DNA from: Bdellovibrio sp.
GTDB lineage: Bacteria; Bdellovibrionota; UBA1018
Direction: 5' to 3'
NCBI GenBank assembly: GCA_016213345.1
Contig: JACRAO010000220.1
Span: 1-12,468, forward strand
Length of the DNA stretch: 12,468 nucleotides
This document shows positions 6,253 to 12,468 of this stretch, piece after piece. The notes below the pieces were generated by a model. The model saw nothing but the letters and a program-made list of their open reading frames with translations, was not told the DNA's origin and did not search any database. Position numbers and translations under genes: made by a program. Position 1 is the stretch's first letter; each line of letters starts with the position of its first letter.

Positions 6253-7782
6253 CTATTGTAAATCTATTGCTATAGATGTTGCAATAGATTTTAAAAGTAT
6301 TTCTCTTGGAAAGGGGTCTAAAGAACCATCTTTCATCTTCATAACAATGGGTATAGCCATACCCCAATGATGCGTCCCTAGAACTCCCAATAAACAAGTT
6401 GATAATGGAGGTTGCTTTGGATTTAATAGCTTAATCAGTTCTGGTAAAAAAATAGCTTTTTCGAAAGTCATTTGACTATCATTTAGTTTTACTTGAGAAA
6501 TTTTTCTTAAATGTCTATAATTTCTTAGAGAAAATTTATAGTCCAATAGCTTTTGGTTATAAGGCGGGGAGTGCTTTGAGAGTCTTTTACTATCTAATGG
6601 GTCAACAAAAACAGACACAACCGAATAATATCTAATACCCTGTGTTGGTACTTCGTTTGTCTGCCACCACTGCAACCTTTTCTGTGTAGTCATTTGCTCT
6701 AAACTGATTGCTAATTTATTAATAAAGTCTTTAAAGCGTATGATATTTTTTGAATGATCACTAAAAAAATTTTTCAGGCCAAATTCTTGTCCAAGAATTT
6801 TAATAAGAAGCTTGAGATTTTCCTTATGATGAGTTTCTTCTCCTCGTTTAAACCCAGAGAGCATGATCTCAAACAAACTCCAATCCAAAGGGCTCTGTTT
6901 TATCTCTTTAGCAAACGAGTACCAAGCTTGAGCATTCTGTTTTAAGATAAGAATATCATCTTTAGAAATAACCCGTTTTTTTGTCACCCACTCCCAAAAA
7001 TATTTCTTAAGAGGAGTATTGCTGACGCTTAGAGTCTCTAAATTTTTCGGTATTTTCAGTTTGTTTCCTAATTCTTTTAGAAGCAAAATTTCTCTATCTG
7101 CAGGAGACCTGAAAACCTCATCCACTAAATCAGAGCCAAAGACAACTCCTCCGAGTGAAACCATGCCTTTGATATTTTTTAGCCATGGGGATTTTCTTTG
7201 CATGAATAATGCCAATACATCTAATGCTATCATTGTGCCTCGTGAATAACCTAAAAAAACTATATTCTCCGGGACACCATTGACAGAAAAAAACCGTTCA
7301 AGTCTTTCAATAAAATCCATAGCATTTTCGCGAGTATCTCCTATGGTAGCAAAAGACATTGGAGGTGTTTTGAAAAGTAAGTATTTTATAAGTATGTTGT
7401 TATTTTTATCTTTCAATTCAGATTGATAAAAATCTTCACCAAACTCCAGATTTTCACGAAATACTTCCTGCAGAGTTTTAGTTTCAATAAACTCACTCAT
7501 AAAACCTGGGAAAATAACAAATGTTATTGGGCGATGTTGTAATGTCTTGAGCAAATCATTAACATCAAAAGATTTGGTTTGAGATTTGTGTCCAAGCTTG
7601 TACAGATAAGAGGGCGGAGTTTTTTTAAGCTTTTCTTTTAGTGTTTCTAAAAAGTTATTTGGAGTTTCAGCAGTGCTTTCTAAAAGTTTTTCATCAGGTA
7701 AAAAAATAAAATAATCTTTTTTAGAAGTCTTATTATTCAAATAGCTTAAGAAAATATTACGAAACTTCTCTGCATTTACCAT
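6253..7782 (-). CDS. alpha/beta-hydrolase-like protein of unknown function
   Basis: A 509-aa soluble protein with no signal peptide or membrane helix. It shows a serine-hydrolase nucleophile elbow, IVFLGYSRGTMIALDVL, placing a candidate Ser180 in GxSxG after a beta strand, and an earlier strand-turn ITFVIFPGFMSEF (about 86-98) that could give the oxyanion hole. The GMVSLGGVVFGSDL strand and loop follow the elbow as in alpha/beta hydrolases. Near the C-terminus VLGTHHWGMAIP (His471/His472) offers a catalytic histidine. The acid residue is not clear; VFVDPLDS is one option. The region of about 220-400 is helical and may be a lid. I cannot name a family or substrate. It is packed between the secreted protein (9-nt gap) and DUF1385 (4-nt gap), so it is probably co-transcribed with prfA-prmC-murA. 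Confidence 0.7.
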   Translation of the reverse strand: MVNAEKFRNIFLSYLNNKTSKKDYFIFLPDEKLLESTAETPNNFLETLKEKLKKTPPSYLYKLGHKSQTKSFDVNDLLKTLQHRPITFVIFPGFMSEFIETKTLQEVFRENLEFGEDFYQSELKDKNNNILIKYLLFKTPPMSFATIGDTRENAMDFIERLERFFSVNGVPENIVFLGYSRGTMIALDVLALFMQRKSPWLKNIKGMVSLGGVVFGSDLVDEVFRSPADREILLLKELGNKLKIPKNLETLSVSNTPLKKYFWEWVTKKRVISKDDILILKQNAQAWYSFAKEIKQSPLDWSLFEIMLSGFKRGEETHHKENLKLLIKILGQEFGLKNFFSDHSKNIIRFKDFINKLAISLEQMTTQKRLQWWQTNEVPTQGIRYYSVVSVFVDPLDSKRLSKHSPPYNQKLLDYKFSLRNYRHLRKISQVKLNDSQMTFEKAIFLPELIKLLNPKQPPLSTCLLGVLGTHHWGMAIPIVMKMKDGSLDPFPREILLKSIATSIAIDLQ

Positions 7783-7791
7783 ACATACTTA

Positions 7792-8226
7792 TTAGATCGA
7801 TTCTTTTACGCACTGAAATTCATCAAAAAAAATATCTGTATCTTTTGTCTCAGTTTGTACCAGAAAGCCAAGTTCCTGATCTCCTTTAGATCCTTGATTA
7901 ATATTCATTGTTCTGGATTTTACATCATCACTGGGACCAATCGTGTCAATACTAACTGAATATGGATACGGATTCTCTAATGCATAAAGATATCCACCTG
8001 TGTTGTTGTCACTAAATATGACAGACTTAAATTTTTGTATATTGCCCAATTTTCTATCTCTGAAAACAAGATTAAAATTATGATCACTAATAAAAAACTT
8101 AGATTCACCAGTAAGCGTACACGCATACTTAGCAGTAATAATAATTTTCCCTGCACTTGCTTGATCATTGATAGCAAACAAGACACTGCCTATAACAAGG
8201 AACATAATAATAAAAAACTTTTTCAT
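7792..8226 (-). CDS. small secreted protein, unknown function
   Basis: A 144-aa protein with a clear Sec signal peptide: MKK, a hydrophobic core, and the cleavage site ASA before Gly26. It has no lipobox cysteine, so it should be released into the periplasm or beyond. The mature part of about 119 aa is predicted beta-rich (KIIITAKYACTLTG, FNLVFRD, SVSIDTIGP). It has only two cysteines, Cys36 and Cys139, at opposite ends, well placed for one disulfide. Ribosome-site-like GGGGG and AAAGG precede the ATG. It is the first gene after the strong promoter at 8246-8280 and so probably leads the operon-like series. I do not recognise the family. Confidence 0.72.
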   Translation of the reverse strand: MKKFFIIMFLVIGSVLFAINDQASAGKIIITAKYACTLTGESKFFISDHNFNLVFRDRKLGNIQKFKSVIFSDNNTGGYLYALENPYPYSVSIDTIGPSDDVKSRTMNINQGSKGDQELGFLVQTETKDTDIFFDEFQCVKESI

Positions 8227-8245
8227 AGTCCTTTACCCCCAGCCC

Positions 8246-8280
8246 TGTATATCTTGTTTGACCCAAGATGTCAAACAAGA
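8246..8280 (-). promoter_or_regulatory. sigma-70-type promoter overlapped by an 11-bp-arm palindrome
   Basis: Read on the minus strand, a consensus -35 TTGACA (8274-8269) is followed by exactly 17 bp and a -10 TATACA (8251-8246). The start point would be near 8239, giving a leader of about 13 nt before the ATG at 8226. The palindrome TCTTGTTTGAC / GTCAAACAAGA has perfect 11-bp arms (8252-8262 and 8270-8280) and covers the -35 box and the whole spacer up to the -10. This is the geometry of an operator where a dimeric repressor would block polymerase. No T-tract follows, so it is not an intrinsic terminator. The elements are seen directly; the regulator is unknown and none is encoded next to it. 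Confidence 0.7.
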
Positions 8281-8340
8281 ACACGAAGACCCAGAAATCT
8301 GTTTACCGTTATGGTCACTATTGACAGGACTAGCACGGCC

Positions 8341-10149
8341 TTATAAAATCCCTAGATTGTATTTTGCGTCCAGATATTTTTCAACGCTTTGGCGATTAGC
8401 ATCTGTCAGAGTTGATGTGAAAATAATAATTTCTGCAATATCACCATGTAGAAATTCAGTGTTATTGACATTTCTCTTTCCAATAATGAGTTGAGATCCG
8501 GTTGCATTCTGGACACTGCCTGACACTGACGTTCCTCCATTAATGCGCACTGAAGCCGTAGTTCCTATGCGATCCAAATAAACAATACTAAAACTAGTCG
8601 TGTTAAAGGGAAGACTAGAAACAGAGGTATCCTTCCACTGAAAAGTATTTTCATTCTTTGGAAAAATCCATTCACATTTTGTGCCACAATCCGGTTCAAT
8701 CACATGCATAGTTGCCAAGGTATCTAATTGTCTTGCAACAAAAAATAAAGTAAAAGTGCTCGATATTCCTGTACTGGTAATTGACATAACATCGTCAACT
8801 CCATCAAAACGAATTACAGGATAAGAATTGAGCACTTGAGTTATAAAAAGTGGCTGTTTAGTGCTTGTAAATTGACTTGCATTTTTTTTGTCATCTGGAG
8901 AATTTGGTGAAGAATCTAACCAATCTGAAACTGGAGTATTATTTTGCAAATTCAAGCTATCGGCTTTTAACCAAACGCGGATATGGGTACCACTAATATC
9001 ATCTGGCAATCTTACATATCTAAACTTACCTCCCGATCCTGACTGTGCACTTAGGTTTGTAACTGTGATAACTTCACCACTCACTGCGCTTTCTGCATGT
9101 GAAGCAGTTGTGCAAGTTAAACTTGTTTTTGAAAGCACCAGGACAGAGCTGCAGGCAGAACCACCCACATCGACAGAAACTCCGCCACGAAAGCCACTAC
9201 CACTAATTGCAATAGATGTACCACCTTGAATAGATCCCCATGCTGGCAAAACCGAACTAACAACAGGAGCATCTTGATAAGTAAAGCCGTTGGTTAATGT
9301 AGCATTTTGATTATCAAAATTAGTAACAACGACATTTACACTGCCTTCTATGTGAGCAGTTGTAGTGCAGTGAGCAGATACTAGAGAATCTACACTAACA
9401 TTTATACAAGCGGAACTACCCAAAGAAATGCTTGCGCCATTTAAAAAATAATTCCCTGAAATAACAATTTGCTCTCCACCTGCTGTCGCACCAAGACTGG
9501 GAGTAACACCTATAATTTGTGGTGCAAATTGATAAGTGTATCCTTTACTTAATGTGTTCAATTGACCGTCCGTATTTGTAACAACAATATCAACCGCGCC
9601 TTGAGTATGTGCCTGAGTCACGCATGTAAGCTTGGATAGGGATTGTACACTAATGTTTTGACAGTCGAATTGACCGATAGAAACCTTAGCACCCTGTAAA
9701 AAATAATTTCCTTCTAGAGTAACCAGTGTGTTTCCCTCTATAGCTCCCGCGGTTGGAGAAATTTTTTGTATTAACGGAGCTTCTTGATAAATAAAAATAT
9801 CAGATAAAACTGTGAAGTTATCATCCAGATTTTTAACTGTTACTGAAACCTTGGAGGCGGGGTGCGCAGGAGTTAAACAGGTAATTTTATTATTCTGGGT
9901 GACTACAACTTGGATGCATTCTGATTGATCAAAAAATACTTTCACGCCTTGTTGAAAATTATCACCTTCGATAATTACTTTTGTGGCGCCTTTTGGATTA
10001 CCTTCTATTGGACTGAGAGAAGAAATTACAACAGGAAAAAACTTTGAATCTGCCTTAGAGCCCCCTGGAGAAAGCGGGTTGCGCGTACAATTAACCAAGC
10101 AAACCCCAATTCCAGACAATAATAGTATAGCAATGGTCTTTTTCACCAC
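8341..10149 (-). CDS. IPT/TIG-repeat and LamG-like surface lipoprotein
   Basis: A 602-aa exported protein. A hydrophobic signal (KKTIAILLLSGIGVCLVNC) ends in a lipobox-like LVNC with Asn at -1, an unusual residue there, so lipidation at Cys21 is likely but not certain. Four IPT/TIG immunoglobulin-like domains follow at about 40-122, 125-207, 210-292 and 295-378, each with a cysteine pair 13 residues apart (78/91, 163/176, 248/261, 333/346). Residues about 385-602 are a LamG/concanavalin-like domain (RVWLKADSL, PVIRFDGVDDVM, GDIAEIIIF, VEKYLDAKYNLGIL). The role is probably surface adhesion or glycan binding. The frame opens with two GTG codons; the second (10146) is the better start because AAGGGG lies 6 nt before it and it gives the usual MKK signal sequence. 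The reported end uses the first. Confidence 0.88.
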   Translation of the reverse strand: MVKKTIAILLLSGIGVCLVNCTRNPLSPGGSKADSKFFPVVISSLSPIEGNPKGATKVIIEGDNFQQGVKVFFDQSECIQVVVTQNNKITCLTPAHPASKVSVTVKNLDDNFTVLSDIFIYQEAPLIQKISPTAGAIEGNTLVTLEGNYFLQGAKVSIGQFDCQNISVQSLSKLTCVTQAHTQGAVDIVVTNTDGQLNTLSKGYTYQFAPQIIGVTPSLGATAGGEQIVISGNYFLNGASISLGSSACINVSVDSLVSAHCTTTAHIEGSVNVVVTNFDNQNATLTNGFTYQDAPVVSSVLPAWGSIQGGTSIAISGSGFRGGVSVDVGGSACSSVLVLSKTSLTCTTASHAESAVSGEVITVTNLSAQSGSGGKFRYVRLPDDISGTHIRVWLKADSLNLQNNTPVSDWLDSSPNSPDDKKNASQFTSTKQPLFITQVLNSYPVIRFDGVDDVMSITSTGISSTFTLFFVARQLDTLATMHVIEPDCGTKCEWIFPKNENTFQWKDTSVSSLPFNTTSFSIVYLDRIGTTASVRINGGTSVSGSVQNATGSQLIIGKRNVNNTEFLHGDIAEIIIFTSTLTDANRQSVEKYLDAKYNLGIL

Positions 10150-10526
10150 CTACCCCTTCACTAGCTTCTCGGCATTATTGTTGAAATTTTAACCCACCCA
10201 AAAGAGGAGGTGACTCCATGGTGTACCAAAATAGTCTTTAATTGATTACTGCTTGCTTTGTTTAGCAGGTAGCGTAACGAGAATGCAGGGTCTTAACGAA
10301 AATATTCTTGTACAGCAAATTTTGCTTGATCAGTAAAAAGCGTTTTGAACTCAGATAAATTATTTATTTCAAAGAAAATGAGCATGCTTTTCTTGTATTG
10401 AGTTGTCGTTTAGATAAATCATTTAATTTCAGCATGTTACAAATAATCGTATCATATTTGTAATTATATCGCATCATTATATGATTCTATATAATATTAT
10501 TTTTGATACAATTTTAAATAGCTCAA
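10150..10526. other. intergenic region without a convincing gene
   Basis: About 380 bp, becoming extremely AT-rich towards 10440-10526. It holds the orphan Shine-Dalgarno and 7-codon ORF at 10205-10241, the palindrome AGCAAA-T-TTTGCT (10314-10326), and an imperfect direct repeat AGATAAATyATTTA...TTTC followed by AGCATG (10353-10386 and 10412-10436). The minus-strand promoter of the lipoprotein gene should lie here, but no hexamer pair stands out. I see no RNA gene or clear terminator. Confidence 0.6.
10205..10241 (+). other. orphan perfect Shine-Dalgarno with 7-codon ORF
   Basis: AGGAGGTGA (AGGAGG at 10205-10210) lies 7 nt before an ATG at 10218, an ideal ribosome site, but the frame reads only MVYQNSL and stops at TAA (10239-10241). 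It could be a leader peptide or the surviving 5' end of a lost gene. No longer ORF follows on this strand. Confidence 0.35.
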
Positions 10527-10977
10527 TCAAGAAATGCCTTGATGCGCGCCTAAGCGATATTTTTTAAAAACGCGATACGCTGGTTCATATGAACATTGAA
10601 TTTTTTTCATCACCTCCGAAGGTGATTTCATGCCTTGTTGTATAGCAGTAATAATATCTGCTCTCCAGCAAGCTCCATAAATATACCTGTTTCGATATTG
10701 AAGATTTTTTTTAAGCAGTGCTTCTGGGCTAAAAACATCTCGTTCCCGAACGCGCAGAGACCTTTCTGGTAAAATAAATCCCGCTTCTTTAAGGTAAGAA
10801 ATAGAACCTTTTAATCGTACGCTAGAAAGCGTAATTTCTTTTGGATAAAGATAAACACAGAGTCTTTTCGAGATCAAGCCACTGAGATGTGGGGACCGAA
10901 TTTTCAAAATATTCTTCTTTATCTGTCAGTCTAAATCCAATCCGCCGCAGATCACGAGTTAAGTTATTTCCATTCAT
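10527..10977 (-). pseudogene. HTH-type regulator, apparently frameshifted
   Basis: Two overlapping frames look like one broken gene. The first starts at an ATG at 10977, inside the end of the nucleotidyltransferase gene (14-nt overlap). It reads MNGNNLTRDLRRIGFRLTDK and continues to a TAG at 10822. The second frame (10527-10907, 126 aa from a TTG) carries on with LKEAGFILPERSL and a C-terminal helix-turn-helix-like segment ACWRADIITAIQQGMKSPSE followed by VMKKIQCSYEPAYRVFKKYR. A single shift near 10825-10850, for instance at the AAAA run, would join them into about 160 aa. The RADI...SPSEV...Y...V pattern resembles winged-helix partners of AbiEii-like nucleotidyltransferases, which suits the neighbour. 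Alternatively the 126-aa frame is a gene in its own right. No start upstream of the TTG exists in that frame because of a TGA. Confidence 0.5.
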
Positions 10978-11368
10978 AACCAAGCCTCTTGGCTAAAGCC
11001 TTAAAAAGAACACTGCAGTGAGCTGGCCAGTCTGTATTAGCGTCTAGAAGCTGAACCCATTTTAAAGAAGATTTCAGCTCTTTCAGGGTGGGATTAAATT
11101 TTATACAATCTGAAAAATCTTCTTGTCTATCACAATACGCAAATAGTTTTGAACCAAGGAGATCTGACCTGCCTAAGGTTTTTAATTTAAGTTTTTTCCC
11201 ATTAAAAATCTGTACCAATCTTTTTTCCCAGCCTGGCTTAAGCTCTCGAATGAGACTTTCTGGTCCGTTGTTAAACCAATTCTCATAAAGCGAGAACTCT
11301 GGGTATTGTTTTGAAAATTTTTTTGAAGCGTCTAATATTTCTTTTGGAATCTTAGGATAGAGACACAC
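10964..11368 (-). pseudogene. nucleotidyltransferase (DUF6036/AbiEii-like), N-terminally truncated
   Basis: A 134-aa frame (GTG start) matching only the C-terminal part of DUF6036-type nucleotidyltransferases: PKIPKEILDASKKF, NWFNNGPESLIRELKPGWEK, LKTLGRSDLLGSKLFAYCDR, then QEDFSDCIKFNPTLKELK. In intact proteins the segment before the PKIP-like stretch holds the GG...R.T.DID nucleotidyl-transfer motif. Here the frame continues upstream only about 17 codons of unrelated sequence to a TAA at 11420-11422, so the catalytic half is absent and activity is not expected. The break falls at about 11365, where an antisense TIGR02147-like remnant begins. The following HTH gene overlaps its stop, as in a toxin-antitoxin-type pair. 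The family assignment is from memory of motif patterns. Confidence 0.5.
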
Positions 11369-11379
11369 TCTTTTCAGAT

Positions 11380-11685
11380 ATGAAACATAATCCGTTATTT
11401 TTAACCAGCAATGAAGATTTTAGAGCATTTTTGTCTGATGAGTTTTTAAAAAGAAAAAATCGAACATCAGGCTATTCGATCAGAGCATTTGCATAATTTT
11501 TAAAAACTGATTTTTCATCACTTTCTAAAATATTACGTGGCAAGCGGAAAGTTGGTCTTGTTTTAATCAGAAAACTGGATGTTTTGCCAAATAGCGATTT
11601 GCACATGAGCGATGTTGTCATTGAAAACAAAAACCAAAACACACTAACAACAAGAGAGCTGACATCCAGTGTTATGAGGAAGTGA
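11380..11685 (+). pseudogene. TIGR02147/DUF4423-family protein remnant with internal stop
   Basis: A plus-strand frame of 102 codons broken by TAA at 11494-11496. The first part reads MKHNPLFLTSNEDFRAFLSD then EFLKRKNRTSGYSIRAFA. Directly after the stop, in the same frame, come FLKTDFSSLSKILRGKRKVG and, further on, NTLTTRELTSSVMRK before TGA. The D-[YF]-R-x-[FY]-L...RKxRxxxYSxRAFA...L...LxGKR pattern is that of the N-terminus of TIGR02147 proteins (usually about 270 aa, abundant in Bdellovibrio relatives), and the RELTSSVM part resembles their C-terminal domain. The middle is missing, so this is a nonsense-mutated, internally deleted gene. Its 5' end is 11 bp from the GTG of the antisense nucleotidyltransferase remnant. 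Confidence 0.55.
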
Positions 11686-11737
11686 ACAGAAGCAAGAAAT
11701 CTCAGTGATCAGGATCACACCTAATCTTACGCCACCG

Positions 11738-12468
11738 CTATTCGTTGGAAGCCTGAATGTTAAAACTTAAGACTCCCTCAACTTGTTTTGTTCTCAAAAA
11801 ATCTCTTATATTTTTTTGGTCAATAACAAGCATAGGGCAATTGAGTCCATGTTGTTTTAAAATCTCTTTTGAGGGCAATTGTTTAATACGACCACTTTTT
11901 ACTTCGATAACTAATAATGGCATGCCGTCATCTGTGATAACAAAATCCATTTCGTAGGGATCTTCTCTCCAATAGTTTAGAGTAAACTTTTGTCGGCCAT
12001 AAAGTAAATTAGCCAAATGACTGCCCACCAGATTTTCAAAAACAAATCCTCTTAAGCCCTCTTTTGAAATAGATGAATCTACAAGGGCAGGGTTGGGGAT
12101 AATCCACTTTGGGCGCGAACGTTTCACTTGGTGTGGGTGTTTTGAAAAGTTAGAAAGAGGGATTAAAATAAAAGCCATGTGTAATAATTCTGCATAATGA
12201 ACCAGTGTGGCTGAATTGCCTTTGCCTTGCAAATGCCCTAAAATTTTTTCGTAGCTCACAATTTGAGAAGGAAGTTTTGATACGTACCAAAAAAGCTGTC
12301 TGAGCAATGCTGGTTTATCTACTGCGTGAAGTGTTAAAATATCTCTTCCCAAGGTGGTCTCAAGAATGCTGTTTTGAATATAATCTAAACACCTGGCTTC
12401 GTCATCTTTAAGAGAATACACTTTTGGGTATCCTCCCCAACGGACATATTCCTCTAGCGTTGCACCAA
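11738..12468 (-). CDS. AAA_14/DUF4143 family ATPase, C-terminal part (5'-partial)
   Basis: The frame is open to the right edge of the window. Upstream of the GTG at 12421 it reads GATLEEYVRWGGYPK in frame, a typical DUF4143 stretch (Y-L-x-x-G-G-[FY]-P), so the true start and the N-terminal AAA+ domain with Walker motifs lie outside. Visible are the winged-helix-like segment IVSYEKILGHLQGKGNSATL with VHYAELLHMAFIL, then RGFVFENLVGSHL and a C-terminal nuclease-fold-like end, NYWREDPYEMDFVI...LLVIEVKSGR (E157, D159, E173 and K175 counting from the GTG). Members are P-loop ATPases of poorly known function, frequent in archaea and accessory regions of bacteria. The part seen is intact. It ends in TAG 52 bp from the end of the TIGR02147-like remnant. 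Confidence 0.85.
   Translation of the reverse strand, partial: GATLEEYVRWGGYPKVYSLKDDEARCLDYIQNSILETTLGRDILTLHAVDKPALLRQLFWYVSKLPSQIVSYEKILGHLQGKGNSATLVHYAELLHMAFILIPLSNFSKHPHQVKRSRPKWIIPNPALVDSSISKEGLRGFVFENLVGSHLANLLYGRQKFTLNYWREDPYEMDFVITDDGMPLLVIEVKSGRIKQLPSKEILKQHGLNCPMLVIDQKNIRDFLRTKQVEGVLSFNIQASNE

Noticed and set aside
8252..8280. Hairpin read as an intrinsic terminator after the lipoprotein gene
   Set aside because: No T-tract follows on either strand, and the palindrome coincides precisely with a -35/-10 pair, so an operator is the better reading.
10200..10216. Minus-strand TCACCTCCT resembling the 3' end of 16S rRNA
   Set aside because: It is only the complement of the Shine-Dalgarno; the preceding 16S sequence is not there.
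10372..10397. AAGAAAA / TTTTCTT hairpin around GCATGC as a terminator
   Set aside because: The stem is only A-T/G-T rich 7 bp with a 9-nt loop, too weak for an intrinsic terminator.
10353..10436. Imperfect direct repeat AGATAAAT...TTTC...AGCATG about 59 bp apart
   Set aside because: Short, AT-rich and interrupted by 10 extra bases in the first copy; could be chance in this composition.
11705..11718. GTGATC-AG-GATCAC palindrome between the TIGR02147-like remnant and the DUF4143 gene
   Set aside because: Six-bp arms with no T-tract and no promoter around it; not enough to call a site.

Overview
The window looks like chromosomal DNA of an AT-rich Gram-negative bacterium. The best guess is a member of the Bdellovibrionota/Oligoflexia group. 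Three things point there: the DUF1385-prfA-prmC-murA cluster, a large outer-membrane-type lipoprotein of tandem IPT/TIG repeats with a LamG-like C-terminus, and a broken gene resembling the TIGR02147/DUF4423 family, which is abundant in that group. The placement is an inference from gene content, not a phylogenetic result.

Layout. A partial MFS drug/H+ antiporter gene enters from the left edge on the plus strand and ends 4 bp from the stop of a convergent hinT gene. Nearly everything else is on the minus strand. Upstream of hinT lies a 257-bp element (1572-1828): two perfect 46-bp inverted repeats enclose a GC-rich, hairpin-rich core of about 160 bp, and the whole is flanked by a CTATAA direct repeat. 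I do not recognise it. It is the strongest candidate for something undescribed. From 8226 down to 1851 runs a tightly packed, operon-like series: small secreted protein, 509-aa alpha/beta-hydrolase-like protein, DUF1385 membrane protein, peptide chain release factor 1 (prfA), its glutamine methyltransferase (prmC), a possible 26-codon ORF, and murA. A near-consensus sigma-70 promoter sits just upstream of the first gene, and an 11-bp-arm palindrome covers its -35 box and spacer. The series therefore joins translation termination (PrfA and its activator PrmC) with the first committed step of peptidoglycan synthesis (MurA), possibly under one operator-controlled promoter.

Upstream of that promoter is the IPT/TIG-LamG lipoprotein gene (8341-10149), whose four repeats have an exact 85-residue period. 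Next comes about 380 bp without a convincing gene, holding an orphan perfect Shine-Dalgarno with a 7-codon ORF.

The right end (10.5-12.4 kb) is a decayed accessory region. It holds a frameshifted HTH-type gene overlapping a nucleotidyltransferase (DUF6036/AbiEii-like) gene that has lost its catalytic N-terminus, an antisense TIGR02147-like remnant with an internal stop codon, and the C-terminal part of an AAA_14/DUF4143 ATPase that runs off the window. This looks like a graveyard of toxin-antitoxin or defence-type genes next to a conserved housekeeping block.
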